Notes: a model not told the origin generated them from the sequence alone. A stretch of DNA of 64,000 nucleotides from Sedimenticola hydrogenitrophicus (GCF_025175675.1 NZ_JANIOA010000022.1:1-64000), one strand, 5' to 3'. Counted from the first letter of the stretch, positions 7,414 to 16,439 are shown. Numbers and translations are program-made.

Positions 7414-10146
7414 ATGACTTCAGAGACCCCGTTTATCCTGGTGGATGGCTCCTCCTACCTGTTCCGCGCCTACCACGCACTGCCGCCCCTGACCAACTCC
7501 CGCGGCGAGGCGACGGGTGCCATCGTGGGCGTGGTGAATATGCTGCGCAAGCTGATCAGCGAGTACCGGCCCAGCCACATGGCGGTGGTGTTCGATGCTC
7601 CGGGGGGGAGTTTCCGCAACCAGATGTACGACCAGTACAAGGCCAACCGTCCCGCCATGCCGGAGGAGCTGCGGGGGCAGATCGAGCCGCTGCACCGCAT
7701 CGTCGAGGCGATGGGCCTGCCGCTGCTGATGGTGCCGGGGGTGGAGGCGGACGACGTGATCGGCACCCTCGCCACCCAGGCATCCCGGGCCGGGATGCAC
7801 ACCCTGATCTCCACCGGCGACAAGGACCTGGCGCAGCTGGTGGACGGCCACGTCACCCTGATCAACACCATGAGCGACAGCCGCCTGGACCGGCAGGGGG
7901 TGATCGACAAGTTCGGGGTGACGCCGGAGCAGATCATCGACTACCTGGCGCTGGTGGGGGACTCCTCCGACAACATCCCGGGGATCCCCAAGTGCGGGCC
8001 GAAGACGGCGGTCAAGTGGCTCGCCGAGTACGGCTCGGTCGAGGGCATCCGGGAGCATGCCGCCGAGATCAAGGGCAAGGTGGGGGAATATCTGCGCGGA
8101 CACCTGGAGCAGCTGGAGCTCTCCCGTCGCCTCACTACCATTAAGCTGGATATCGAGCTGGCGCAGGGCCCGGATGACCTGCGACCCACCCGGCCCGACC
8201 TGCCGGTGCTGCACCAGTGGTACAGCCGGATCGAGGCACGGCGGTTGCTGGAGGCGTTGGAACGGGAGTCCGGGGAGGTGCTGGTCGCCAGCGCGGCGGT
8301 AGCGCCGCCAGACAGGGCGGACGCTCCGGATGAGGTGGATTACCAGTTGCTGCTGGACCAGACCGCATTTAACTCATGGCTGGAGCGGTTGCGCGCGGCG
8401 GGTGAGTTTACTTTCGATACCGAGACCACCAGCCTGGACTACATGCAGGCGGAGCTGGTTGGGGTGTCATTTGCCCTGCGCCCGGGCGAAGCGGCCTATG
8501 TTCCGGTCGCGCACTGTTATCCCGGGGCGCCGGAGCAGCTGGCGCGGGAGTGGGTACTGGGGCAGCTGAAACCGCTGCTGGAGGACCCGGAGTGCCGCAA
8601 GATCGGCCAGAACCTGAAATATGACATGAGCGTCCTGGCCCGCTACGGGATCGAGATGCGGGGGATCGCCTACGACACCATGCTGGAATCCTATGTGCTG
8701 GACTCCACCGCCACGCGTCACGACATGGACTCCCTGGCGGAAAAGTACCTGGGACACAAGACCATCACCTACGAGGAGGTGGCGGGCAAGGGCAGCAAGC
8801 AGTTGCGCTTCGACCAGGTACCGCTGGAGCAGGCGACCCCCTATGCGGCGGAGGATGCCGACGTCACCCTGCGCCTGCACCAGACGCTGTGGCCCGCCTT
8901 GCAGAACACCGGCCAGCTGGCCGGTCTGCTGCAGGAGCTGGAGGTGCCGCTGGTGCCGGTGCTGTCGCGCATGGAGCGCCGCGGGGTGCGCATCGATGCC
9001 GCCCTGCTGCGCCGCCAGAGCCATGAACTGGCCGGGCGCATGCACGAGCTGGAGCAACAGGCCTACGGCGTGGCCGGGCGCAGCTTCAATATGAGCTCGC
9101 CCAAGCAGATCGGCCAAATCTTCTTTGAGGAGCTGGAGCTGCCGGTGGTGGCCAAGACCCCGAAGGGCGCCCCCTCCACCGCCGAGTCGGTGCTGCAGGA
9201 GCTGGCCGACCAGGGCTATGAGCTGCCGGCACTGATCCTGGAACACCGGGCCTGCGCCAAGCTCAAGTCCACCTACACCGACAAGCTGCCGCAGATGGTC
9301 AATCCGCAGACCGGGCGGGTGCACACCTCCTACCACCAGGCGGTGGCCGCCACCGGCCGTCTCAGCTCATCCGACCCCAATCTGCAGAACATTCCGGTGC
9401 GCAGTCAGGAGGGGCGGCGGATCCGTCAGGCTTTCATCGCCGATTCGGGCTACCGCATCGTGGCGGCCGACTACTCGCAGATCGAGCTGCGCATCATGGC
9501 CCATCTCTCCGCGGATGCGGGGCTGCTCCAGGCGTTTGCCGCCGGGGTGGATATCCACCGCGCAACCGCGGCGGAGGTGTTCGATACCGGCGGGGCGGAT
9601 CAGGTGACGGCGGATCAGCGGCGTTCCGCCAAGGCGATCAATTTCGGCCTGATCTACGGCATGTCAGCCTTTGGCCTGGCCCGCCAGCTGGGGATCGAGC
9701 GGGCGGCCGCCCAGCAGTACGTGGATCTCTATTTCGACCGCTACCCCGGGGTGCGCGCCTACATGGAGCGGATGCGCCAGGAGGCCCACGCCCAGGGCTT
9801 CGTGGAGACCGTGTTCGGCCGCCGGCTGCACCTGCCGGAGATCAATGCGCGCAACAAGATGCGCCAGGCGGCGGCCGAGCGGACCGCCATCAACGCGCCG
9901 ATGCAGGGTACCGCCTCGGATATCATCAAACGCGCCATGCTGGCGGTCGACGGCTGGATCGAGGCGGAACGCCCACCGGTGAAGATGATCATGCAGGTGC
10001 ACGATGAGTTGGTGTTCGAGGTTGCCGAGGCGCAGCTGGAGCCGGTCTGCGAGCAGATTCGCGGCTTCATGGAGTCGGCCGCCAGCCTGGCGGTGCCGCT
10101 GCTGGTGGACGTCGGGATCGGCGACAACTGGGACGAGGCGCATTGA
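7414..10146 (+). CDS. polA: DNA polymerase I
   Basis: A 910-aa repair and Okazaki-fragment polymerase. Residues 1-~290 are the 5'-nuclease. The 3'-5' exonuclease (~325-515) is intact: D335 and E337 in FDTETT, plus GQNLKYD and YAAEDAD. Polymerase motif A is DYSQIELR (D686), motif B is RRSAKAINFGLIYG, and motif C is VHDELVFE (D864). The ATG at 7414 begins MTSETPFILVDGSSYLFRAYHALPP, which matches the family start; the open frame continues upstream without support. The downstream gap to engB holds a small-RNA candidate. Confidence 0.98.
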   Translation: MTSETPFILVDGSSYLFRAYHALPPLTNSRGEATGAIVGVVNMLRKLISEYRPSHMAVVFDAPGGSFRNQMYDQYKANRPAMPEELRGQIEPLHRIVEAMGLPLLMVPGVEADDVIGTLATQASRAGMHTLISTGDKDLAQLVDGHVTLINTMSDSRLDRQGVIDKFGVTPEQIIDYLALVGDSSDNIPGIPKCGPKTAVKWLAEYGSVEGIREHAAEIKGKVGEYLRGHLEQLELSRRLTTIKLDIELAQGPDDLRPTRPDLPVLHQWYSRIEARRLLEALERESGEVLVASAAVAPPDRADAPDEVDYQLLLDQTAFNSWLERLRAAGEFTFDTETTSLDYMQAELVGVSFALRPGEAAYVPVAHCYPGAPEQLAREWVLGQLKPLLEDPECRKIGQNLKYDMSVLARYGIEMRGIAYDTMLESYVLDSTATRHDMDSLAEKYLGHKTITYEEVAGKGSKQLRFDQVPLEQATPYAAEDADVTLRLHQTLWPALQNTGQLAGLLQELEVPLVPVLSRMERRGVRIDAALLRRQSHELAGRMHELEQQAYGVAGRSFNMSSPKQIGQIFFEELELPVVAKTPKGAPSTAESVLQELADQGYELPALILEHRACAKLKSTYTDKLPQMVNPQTGRVHTSYHQAVAATGRLSSSDPNLQNIPVRSQEGRRIRQAFIADSGYRIVAADYSQIELRIMAHLSADAGLLQAFAAGVDIHRATAAEVFDTGGADQVTADQRRSAKAINFGLIYGMSAFGLARQLGIERAAAQQYVDLYFDRYPGVRAYMERMRQEAHAQGFVETVFGRRLHLPEINARNKMRQAAAERTAINAPMQGTASDIIKRAMLAVDGWIEAERPPVKMIMQVHDELVFEVAEAQLEPVCEQIRGFMESAASLAVPLLVDVGIGDNWDEAH

Positions 10147-10167
10147 CCCAGTAAAATGCTCGGCATT

Positions 10168-10194
10168 GAACTATTCCAGATTTCTGCTATCTCA
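10168..10194 (+). promoter_or_regulatory. Candidate sigma-E (RpoE/AlgU-type) promoter
   Basis: GAACTA (10168-10173), 16 bp, then TCTCA (10190-10194). The extracytoplasmic sigma-E/AlgU consensus is GAACTT, 16-17 bp, TCTGA/TCTAA, so one base differs in each box. It sits directly upstream of the candidate small RNA and points away from the polA stop. Confidence 0.5.
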
Positions 10195-10199
10195 TTAAG

Positions 10200-10313
10200 T
10201 AGCGCCAGCTGGCGCGGTCACTTCTCCCCAAGTGACCTGTCCCCGACGACCCCATGTCGGGATCTAGGACCCTGCACACCTTGACTCCCCTTGGGTGGCA
10301 GGGTCTTTTTTTT
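10200..10313 (+). ncRNA. Candidate small RNA in the Spot 42/ErsA locus between polA and engB
   Basis: Non-coding, with four stacked hairpins. GCGCCAGCTGGCGC is at 10202-10215. An 8-bp stem (10216-10223 with 10230-10237) shows the loop CTCCCC. CCCGAC/GTCGGG (10242-10247 with 10256-10261) shows a loop containing ACCCC. The last is a terminator hairpin whose loop contains ACTCCCCT, followed by eight or more T. Three loops thus expose C-rich, anti-Shine-Dalgarno-like sequence. The polA-engB gap encodes Spot 42 in enterics and ErsA in Pseudomonas. Start is placed from the candidate promoter; expression is untested. Confidence 0.6.
10268..10313 (+). terminator. Rho-independent terminator of the polA-engB small RNA
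   Basis: GACCCTGC (10268-10275) pairs with GCAGGGTC (10298-10305); an inner CACC/GGTG pairing is also possible. A long T-run follows. It could also end polA read-through. Confidence 0.85.
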
Positions 10314-10467
10314 GCCCAGGAAAGGCTTATGCCGCGAAGGCCATGGGTGAGGTAGGGGCAACTCCCCGGGGGCGCCGTGGATGTTGGCGCCGATTTGGCG
10401 GCGGGCACGGCCCGCCCAAACGGTGCTGCCGAGGTAACTCGGGAACAGCGCGACCGCCCCTAAGCGA

Positions 10468-10601
10468 ACCACGGATCCACACGGATGGACACAGATGGGT
10501 TCACCCTCCAGCCGGGCACATGTCTGCCCACTCGTACGGCCAACTGCCTGTTGGACAGCTTCCCTATCCAAAATCCGTGTGTATCCGTGTCCATCCGTGG
10601 T
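10468..10601 (+). repeat. Dispersed CCACGGAT element, copy 2
   Basis: Starts ACCACGGATCCACACGGATG and ends CCATCCGTGGT, in the same orientation as the copy at 81-213 and with a similar middle. It is followed at ~10617-10660 by the same GGGCGCCCCGTGGGCGCC palindrome seen near 228, which reaches the end of engB. The 10147-10654 gap therefore holds the small RNA and this repeat pair. Confidence 0.75.
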
Positions 10602-10654
10602 GCTTTCTCAGCCATAGGGCGCCCCGTGGGCGCCGCCGGCGGGCACGGCCGGCG

Positions 10655-11281
10655 CTATGGCTGCTCCAATGAATCAGACGTCGTATCCAGCCCTAGCCAC
10701 TTGTCCAGCACCGCGTGGGCTTGGTCGATCCCCTGGTGTTTCAGGGCGGAGAAGAGCTGTGCGGAGTGGATGCCATTGATCTCCTTCAGGGCTTTCTTCA
10801 CCTGCAGCAGGCTTTTCGCCGCCGCACCGCGCTTCAGCTTGTCCGCCTTGGTAAGCAGGATGTGCACCGGCAGCTGGATGTTGCCGCTCCACTCCAGCAT
10901 CTGCAGGTCGAACTCCTTGAGCGGGTGGCGCACGTCCGCCAGCAGGATCACCCCGCGCAGGGATGTGCGCTGCTCCAGGTAGGCGGCCAGCTCCGCCTGC
11001 CACTGCAGTTTGATCTTTTCCGCCACCTTGGCGTAGCCGTAGCCGGGCAGATCCACCAGCCGGTGCGCCTCGTCCAGGGCGAAAAAATTGAGCAGCTGGG
11101 TGCGCCCCGGGGTTTTGCTGGTCCGGGCGAGGCTCTTCTGCTGGCACAGGGCGTTGATGGCGCTGGATTTGCCGGCGTTGGAGCGGCCGGCAAAGGCGAC
11201 CTCCGCCCCGGTATCGGGTGGTGACTGCTCGAGCTTGGCGGCGCTGGTGAGGAATTTTGCCTGATGGTAAAAGCGGTTCAT
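10655..11281 (-). CDS. engB: Ribosome biogenesis GTPase EngB/YihA
   Basis: A 208-aa GTPase needed for 50S subunit assembly. G1/Walker A is GRSNAGKSS, followed by [14 protein letters not shown] (G2), DLPGYGYA (G3) and LLTKADKL (G4). The start at 11281 ([14 protein letters not shown]) aligns with the family N-terminus; an ATG 33 bp further upstream is possible. It converges on the polA side, which keeps the polA-sRNA-engB arrangement of gammaproteobacteria. The 3' end overlaps a palindromic repeat. Confidence 0.95.
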   Translation of the reverse strand: MNRFYHQAKFLTSAAKLEQSPPDTGAEVAFAGRSNAGKSSAINALCQQKSLARTSKTPGRTQLLNFFALDEAHRLVDLPGYGYAKVAEKIKLQWQAELAAYLEQRTSLRGVILLADVRHPLKEFDLQMLEWSGNIQLPVHILLTKADKLKRGAAAKSLLQVKKALKEINGIHSAQLFSALKHQGIDQAHAVLDKWLGLDTTSDSLEQP

Positions 11282-11461
11282 TACGGTCGTCTGCTGGCGA
11301 AAGCCTGCGAACATACCCCAAATATCGCCCTGCCGCTATAGTCGGGGTATTTTGTTCGGGACATGCCTGGTTCTCCCCGAACCAACAACTGGAATCAGGC
11401 TGGACACCCGATTCCAGTTAATCCGTCCGCGACCCCTGCTCCGCGTTCGGGCACTTACCGG

Positions 11462-11926
11462 CTAGCCGCTAATGCTGGACCAGAGCCGCTTCACCCAGGA
11501 GCGTTTGCCAAGTTGCGGATTGGCGCCGGCGGCGAGGAAGAAGCCGCTGTATTGCATATCCTCCTCCATGATGTGCTTGGAGAGCCACACCTTGAGGAAG
11601 TGCATCAACTCGAAACCGATGGCGTGCTTGCCCTCGGCAATCTTTTTCTGCAGCTCGACGATCTGCTGGGTCAACTCCTCATGCAGGTCGTGATGTTCCT
11701 CGTAACCAGGAAAATTGAGGATGCGCATCAGGCTCTCTTCCACCGCAAAATGGATGCGGGTGTATTCGGCCAGTTCCCCCAGGATGCCCTCCACCACGGC
11801 GCTGCCGTGGCGTTGCGAGATCGCCTCATGCATCCGGTTGATCATCCCGACCAGCACCTTGTGCTGCTCGTCGATCTCCTCGATGCCGACACTCAGCTCG
11901 TCTGTCCAGGTTATGAATTTTTTCAT
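11462..11926 (-). CDS. Bacteriohemerythrin
   Basis: A 154-aa single-domain, non-heme di-iron O2-binding protein. The full ligand set is visible: H22 (EQHK), H59 and E63 (IHFAVEE), H78 and H82 (EEHHDLHEE), and H118 and D123 (SKHIMEEDMQY). The C-terminal ~25 residues form an extra basic tail with two tryptophans. Family roles are O2 storage, delivery or sensing, in keeping with a microaerophilic life. It is monocistronic, with ~140 bp of unassigned DNA on each side. Confidence 0.93.
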   Translation of the reverse strand: MKKFITWTDELSVGIEEIDEQHKVLVGMINRMHEAISQRHGSAVVEGILGELAEYTRIHFAVEESLMRILNFPGYEEHHDLHEELTQQIVELQKKIAEGKHAIGFELMHFLKVWLSKHIMEEDMQYSGFFLAAGANPQLGKRSWVKRLWSSISG

Positions 11927-12065
11927 CGTGCGCTCCCAGGAAAAAAGGGGGACTTTGGCGCTAGGCCTATACCCTTAATTAATGCGCGGATACTAGAGCT
12001 TATCGGTGACCTGAGGAAGTCTTATAAGGGTATTTAATTGATAAATGTCAGGCAAATAACCGATA

Positions 12066-12548
12066 TTATTCGGGCGTCCGTTTCCAGTGGCCCGATTTGC
12101 CGCCGGCCTTCTCCAGCAGGCGCACCTGCTCGATGGACATGCCCCGGTCGACCGCCTTGCACATGTCGTAGATGGTGAGCAGGGCTACCTGGGTGGCGCA
12201 CAGCGCCTCCATCTCCACCCCGGTCTGCCCCCGGGTCTTGACGGTGGCCACGCAGTGGACGGCGGACTGGTCCGGCTCCGCAGTGAGGTCGATATTGACA
12301 TGGGTGAGCGCCAGGGGGTGACACAGCGGCACCAGGTCGGCGGTCTTTTTCGCCGCCATGATCCCGGCCACCCGGGCAATGCCGAGTACGTCGCCTTTTT
12401 TGTGATCCCCTCGCCGGATCAGCTCAAGGGTCTCCGGGCGCATGAAGATGCGGCCCTCGGTGACGGCGGTGCGCTGGGTCTCCTGCTTGTTGCCCACATC
12501 CACCATGTGGGCCTCGCCGGACTGATTGAAATGGGTCAGCTCGTTCAT
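12066..12548 (-). CDS. moaC: Cyclic pyranopterin monophosphate synthase
   Basis: A 160-aa molybdenum-cofactor enzyme that turns the MoaA product (3',8-cyclo-GTP) into cyclic pyranopterin monophosphate. Conserved segments are [10 protein letters not shown], the MEALCA...[13 protein letters not shown] block, and the closing GGKSGHW. Its ATG overlaps the stop of the upstream phosphoesterase gene (ATGA), so the two are translationally coupled. No other moa gene is in the window. Confidence 0.96.
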   Translation of the reverse strand: MNELTHFNQSGEAHMVDVGNKQETQRTAVTEGRIFMRPETLELIRRGDHKKGDVLGIARVAGIMAAKKTADLVPLCHPLALTHVNIDLTAEPDQSAVHCVATVKTRGQTGVEMEALCATQVALLTIYDMCKAVDRGMSIEQVRLLEKAGGKSGHWKRTPE

Positions 12549-13078
12549 GATTGGTGCTCGATGCTCTTCGGGATCTCGTGGAATTCAAAGCTCATGGTAG
12601 CAAGATCGGCCATGATATAGGTAGCCGGGGAGCCGCCTACGCCGCCGACGGTGCCGGGATTGACCAGCAGGGTGACGCCGCCGCGGATATTGGGGATCTC
12701 CTGCAGCTGGACCTTGTGGCTGTGGCCGCAACAGACCAGATCCCAGTCGCCGGTGGCGGCCATGGCCCGGGCATAGTGAGGGTAGTGGACCAGGAAGATC
12801 TTTTTTCCGCCCAGTTCGAGGGCGGCGTCCATCCCGTAGTAGCGGATGATGTTTTCCGGGTCATTCGCCATCTGCCCCAGGGTGAACAGGTCGCCGGTGT
12901 TGTTGCCGTGGATCACATGGGTTGGCAGATGGTGCGTTTTCAGGCATTTCAGGGTGCTGGGGGCCACCACGTCGCCACAGTGGACGACGGCCTCGGCGCC
13001 GCGGCTGCGGGCTTCGGCGACGGCGTAATTGAGCAGGGGTATATGGTCGTGGCTGTCGGACAGAATACAGATTTTCAT
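12545..13078 (-). CDS. YfcE/MJ0936-family metallophosphoesterase
   Basis: A 177-aa calcineurin-like phosphodiesterase. Metal-site motifs are SDSHDH near the start, [20 protein letters not shown] and GHSHK, close to E. coli YfcE, which is a phosphodiesterase of unknown natural substrate. The start is [10 protein letters not shown] at 13078; an ATG nine bases upstream is also possible. It overlaps moaC by four bases. Whether it serves cofactor synthesis is unknown; the coupling is the only hint. Confidence 0.85.
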   Translation of the reverse strand: MKICILSDSHDHIPLLNYAVAEARSRGAEAVVHCGDVVAPSTLKCLKTHHLPTHVIHGNNTGDLFTLGQMANDPENIIRYYGMDAALELGGKKIFLVHYPHYARAMAATGDWDLVCCGHSHKVQLQEIPNIRGGVTLLVNPGTVGGVGGSPATYIMADLATMSFEFHEIPKSIEHQS

Positions 13079-13183
13079 GCGGTACATCCCTGTACCACAC
13101 CCTGACGGGCGGCCTTCGGCCGTGAAAATTGTCTATCCTGAAAATTTTTCATAGGGTTCCCGGCGGAGCGCCATCCCTGGCGC

Positions 13184-13217
13184 GGTGACGCCGCCCCCAG
13201 GGGCGGCGTCCGGTCAC
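13184..13217. repeat. GC-rich perfect hairpin
   Basis: GACGCCGCCCC and GGGGCGGCGTC form an 11-bp stem with a 2-3 base loop, extended by GGT/ACC. It lies between ppa and the phosphoesterase gene with no T-run on either strand, so it is more likely a REP-type palindrome than a terminator. Confidence 0.5.
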
Positions 13218-13250
13218 CATCCAATGATGTCGTTCCTATCCTGCGAGGGG

Positions 13251-13799
13251 TTAGAAGTTTGGTTTTTCCGGTGCGTCGTTAAACATCGCAATGCTATCTT
13301 GAATCTCTTTTTTGGCCTCGTCAACGCCGCCCCAGCCCTGCACCCGCACCCATTTACCCTCTTCGAGATCCTTGTAATGCTCGAAGAAGTGGGCGACCTG
13401 GTTCAGGGTGTCTTCACTGATGTCACGGAAGCTCTCCACCTTGCGATAGCGCTTGGAGAGCTTGTCGATGGGCACCGCCAGGATCTTGGCGTCGTCGCCG
13501 GCCTCATCAGCCATCTTCAGCACGCCGATCGGGCGGCACTTGATCACCGAGCCCGGGATCAGCGGGTAGCGGGTCACCACCAGTACATCGACCGGATCGC
13601 CATCGGCGGAGAGGGTGTGGGGGACGTAGCCGTAGTTGCACGGATAACGCATCGAGGTGGACATGAAACGGTCCACAAACATGGCCCCGGTCTCCTTGTC
13701 CAGCTCATACTTGACTGGATCGGACTGGGCGGGGATTTCGATGATGACATTGATCTCGTTGGGTACATCACTACCCGAACTAACTCTATCCAGATTCAT
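13251..13799 (-). CDS. ppa: Soluble inorganic pyrophosphatase (family I)
   Basis: A 182-aa cytosolic enzyme hydrolysing PPi to two phosphates. The metal-binding signature DGDPVDVLV is present, with the family segments [11 protein letters not shown] and [10 protein letters not shown]. It lies ~395 bp downstream of the PPi-dependent phosphofructokinase gene on the same strand, separated by a large palindromic element. Two enzymes that act on the PPi pool are thus neighbours. Confidence 0.97.
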   Translation of the reverse strand: MNLDRVSSGSDVPNEINVIIEIPAQSDPVKYELDKETGAMFVDRFMSTSMRYPCNYGYVPHTLSADGDPVDVLVVTRYPLIPGSVIKCRPIGVLKMADEAGDDAKILAVPIDKLSKRYRKVESFRDISEDTLNQVAHFFEHYKDLEEGKWVRVQGWGGVDEAKKEIQDSIAMFNDAPEKPNF

Positions 13800-13968
13800 G
13801 GGTTCTCGCCGTACTAAAAGTTTGAAAATGAGCCGGCTATTAGACCTGACCTAAGGTTTTTTTTCAAAAGATCTTATAATTCTAGGTGATATTCCCATAA
13901 GTTGTTTAATGGATATGGCCCTGATGGCGCTGTTTCTCGGGCCGTTCCGGCTCCGACCCCGGCTATCT

Positions 13969-14181
13969 CGGGGTGATTGACCTGCCTTGCCGGCCTTACG
14001 TGATGGCTTGTCTCCTCGAATCCGGCCCCATTTTCAGCGCCTGCCCAAGCCGCTCCCGGCCATCCCTGGCCTTCCCTGGACAAAACTCGCTTCGCTCAAA
14101 CAAGGGCAGGCTTGAATCTGAAAAAGGGGCCGGATTCGAGGCGCCATCAAGATCGGCCAACAAGGCAGGCCAATCACCCCG
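13969..14181. repeat. 213-bp long inverted-repeat element beside pfp
   Basis: CGGGGTGATTG at 13969 is mirrored by CAATCACCCCG at 14171-14181. The complementarity continues inward through CCTGCCTTG, CTCGAATCCGGCCCC and CTGCCC/GGGCAG. It ends 13 bases after the pfp stop. It has no coding capacity, and no second copy was found in the window. It may be a MITE or a fold-back element. Confidence 0.7.
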
Positions 14182-14194
14182 TGAGTAGTTGCGC

Positions 14195-15451
14195 TCAGAG
14201 TTCGAAGCCGGGCAGCTTCTTCTCCACAATACCGCTTTTCAGGGTCACGTAGCGGGGCATGCCGTTGTCGTCATACTGCGGATAGGATTCGCCCTTGATC
14301 AGCGGGTAGAGATACTCCTTGCACTGGTCGGTAATGCCGTAACCATCTTCGGTAATGAACTCCATCGGCATCATCTTCTCCACATTGGCTACCTCGCTCA
14401 GCGGGGCCTCGCCGATGTGCCATCTGTAGGGTGTGGAGGAGTCCCGCACCACGGTCGGCATGATGGAGTTCTTGCCCTCCAGGGCCTTCTCAACGGCGGC
14501 CACGCCCAGGGCATAGGCCTGCTCCACGTCGGAAGCGGAGGCCAGGTGGCGGGCGGCCCGCTGCAGATAGTCGGCCACCGCCCAGTGATACTTGTAGCCC
14601 AGGGCGTCCTTGATGATATTGGCCACCACCGGCGCCGCACCGCCCAGTTGGGCATGGCCGAAGGAGTCCCGGGTGCCCTGTTCGGCGAGGAATTTACCGT
14701 CCGGCCAGTGGCAGCCCTCGGAGACCACGATGGAGCAGTAGCCGTACTCCTTGACCTTGGCGTCCACCGCGGCCAGGAATTTCTCCTGATCGAACTCCAC
14801 CTCGGGGAACAGGGTGATGACCGGAATGCCGTAGTCCTCCACCAGGGCGCCGGCGGCGGCGATCCAGCCGGCGTGCCGCCCCATCACCTCGATGACGAAG
14901 ATCTTGGTGGAGGTGGCGGCCATGGAGCGCACGTCAAAGCTCGCCTCCAGGGTGGAGACGGCGATGTACTTGGCCACCGAGCCGAAGCCGGGGCAGTTGT
15001 CGGTGATCGGCAGGTCGTTGTCCACGGTCTTGGGAACGTGGATGGCCTGGACCGGGTAGCCCATCTTCTCCGACAGTTGGGAGACCTTGTAGCAGGTATC
15101 GGCCGAGTCGCCGCCGCCGTTATAGAAGAAATAGCCGATGTTGTGGGCCTTGAACACCTCGATCAGCCGCTCATATTCGCGCCGGTTCTCCTCCAGGCTT
15201 TTCAGCTTAAAGCGGCAGGAACCGAAGGCGCCGGAGGGGGTGCTGCGCAGCGCGGCGATCGCCTCGTCGGACTCCAGTGCGGTGTCGATCAGCTCTTCGG
15301 TCAGGGCGCCGATGATGCCGTTGCGCCCGGCATAGACGGTGCCGATCCGGTCGGCATGCTTGCGGGCGGTCTCGATCACCCCGCAGGCCGAGCTGTTGAT
15401 AACGGCGGTCACGCCGCCCGATTGTGCATAGAAAGCGTTTTTCTTGGTCAT
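14195..15451 (-). CDS. pfp: Pyrophosphate-dependent 6-phosphofructokinase
   Basis: A 418-aa phosphofructokinase-family enzyme that reversibly phosphorylates fructose-6-phosphate with PPi. Two diagnostic positions point to PPi rather than ATP: D115 in GGGDS (Gly in ATP enzymes, GGDGS) and K141 in PKTVDND (Gly in PGTIDND). MGRHAGWIAA binds sugar phosphate. In methylotrophs and sulfur-oxidising symbionts such enzymes can also act on sedoheptulose bisphosphate in the Calvin cycle; whether this one does is not visible. Its stop lies 14 bases from the 213-bp palindrome, and soluble pyrophosphatase is next downstream. Confidence 0.94.
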   Translation of the reverse strand: MTKKNAFYAQSGGVTAVINSSACGVIETARKHADRIGTVYAGRNGIIGALTEELIDTALESDEAIAALRSTPSGAFGSCRFKLKSLEENRREYERLIEVFKAHNIGYFFYNGGGDSADTCYKVSQLSEKMGYPVQAIHVPKTVDNDLPITDNCPGFGSVAKYIAVSTLEASFDVRSMAATSTKIFVIEVMGRHAGWIAAAGALVEDYGIPVITLFPEVEFDQEKFLAAVDAKVKEYGYCSIVVSEGCHWPDGKFLAEQGTRDSFGHAQLGGAAPVVANIIKDALGYKYHWAVADYLQRAARHLASASDVEQAYALGVAAVEKALEGKNSIMPTVVRDSSTPYRWHIGEAPLSEVANVEKMMPMEFITEDGYGITDQCKEYLYPLIKGESYPQYDDNGMPRYVTLKSGIVEKKLPGFEL

Positions 15452-15539
15452 GCTTTCATCTTCCTCTCAGTAGGTTTTAGTAATGATTTCTTGTCGGTCA
15501 GCTGGCCGCAGCAGGCTTCCAGCGCGATGTCTTGATCAA

Positions 15540-15698
15540 GCTCTCCGCCAAGACGCCAAGCGCGCAAAGAAAACCGGGGCTGATACCACACCTAACCGTT
15601 GTCGACCGGATAAGGTGGTGCATGTAGTCTGCATAAGGGGCATCGATTTATCAGAAACCTTGGCGTGCTTTGCGTCTTTGCGAGATGAGCTCCTTGGT
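15540..15698. repeat. Imperfect palindromic element upstream of pfp
   Basis: The left arm contains CCGCCAAGACGCCAAGCGCG and the right arm CTTGGCGTGCTTTGCGTCTT, which are imperfect complements about 100 bp apart. It fills most of the 15452-15697 gap between pfp and the 114-aa gene. Confidence 0.55.
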
Positions 15699-16042
15699 TA
15701 GATGTCGCCGCGCTCCTTCGCCTCGAAATCGGCCTGGGCCTGCAGCAGCGAAACCACGCACTCGGCAATATCGGTATACTCGTAGACCCCGGTGCCGTAT
15801 TGGCGATAGGGCTTGTAGAAAAACTGGCAGCGGTAATGCTTGTCACCGGTCTTGAAAATGACGAAATGGCAGCCGTCCCACTGCCAGTACCATACCGGAC
15901 AGGCGCTTAGTTCCCGGTCGGAGGGGCGCAGGCGGATCTCGGAATCGGCCAACTGCAACTCTACCTCCTGATTGTAGCGCTCGTGCAGGGTGGTGCGGAT
16001 GATCCAGGTTTCGTTGTCCGTGATATCAGGAATGGTTTGCAT
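15698..16042 (-). CDS. Hypothetical protein (114 aa)
   Basis: Not recognised. An acidic, soluble protein rich in Trp and Tyr (WYWQWDG, YKPYRQYGTGVYEYTD), with no signal peptide, membrane helix or cysteine cluster. Codon use looks like that of its neighbours, and the frame is compact with an ATG start, so it is probably real. It is transcribed towards pfp but separated from it by a palindromic element. It could be a small ligand-binding or regulatory protein; there is no evidence for either. Confidence 0.65.
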   Translation of the reverse strand: MQTIPDITDNETWIIRTTLHERYNQEVELQLADSEIRLRPSDRELSACPVWYWQWDGCHFVIFKTGDKHYRCQFFYKPYRQYGTGVYEYTDIAECVVSLLQAQADFEAKERGDI

Positions 16043-16109
16043 AACTATGCGATTGCCTTATGTCTAATTGGCGATACATAAGGATAACCTATCCAGAGTA
16101 TCCTTGCCT

Positions 16110-16273
16110 AGGAGCCTGTCGGACTTGACGTTGATCTACTGTGGAAAAGCCGGGCTTGGCCATATTTTCCGATCTTTCTCGTTTAATAGGTCCACTATTG
16201 GCCTCGAAAGGTCAAAAAATCTGGCCCAAGCCGGCTTTCCCTCGCTACGATCGGTCAAGCCCGACAGACTCCT
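16110..16273. mobile_element. MITE-like element, family B copy 1 (164 bp)
   Basis: The ends are AGGAGCCTGTCGGACTTGAC and its near complement closing CCGACAGACTCCT. A second copy (163 bp, opposite orientation) is at 61339-61501 and shares the centre, including CGATCTTTC and the GGCCTATT-like core. It has no coding capacity. A non-autonomous transposable element is inferred. Confidence 0.75.
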
Positions 16274-16439
16274 GGATCTTAAAATTGTTATTGACTTGGT
16301 AGGAATGATCCGTTTACTGTAGCGGACACTTTGCACCCCGGCCAATGGAAAAGTTGGATGCCGGCATGGAAAAAGCTAATTCATTTTAATATCAATGTAT
16401 TAGCGGTTGAAAAAAGGTTGGGTGCGGGTTATGTTTCGC

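Noticed and set aside
13184-13217. Terminator after ppa
   Set aside because: Strong hairpin but no T-run on either strand.
14189-15535. 448-codon plus-strand frame opposite pfp
   Set aside because: Antisense shadow; pfp has diagnostic motifs.
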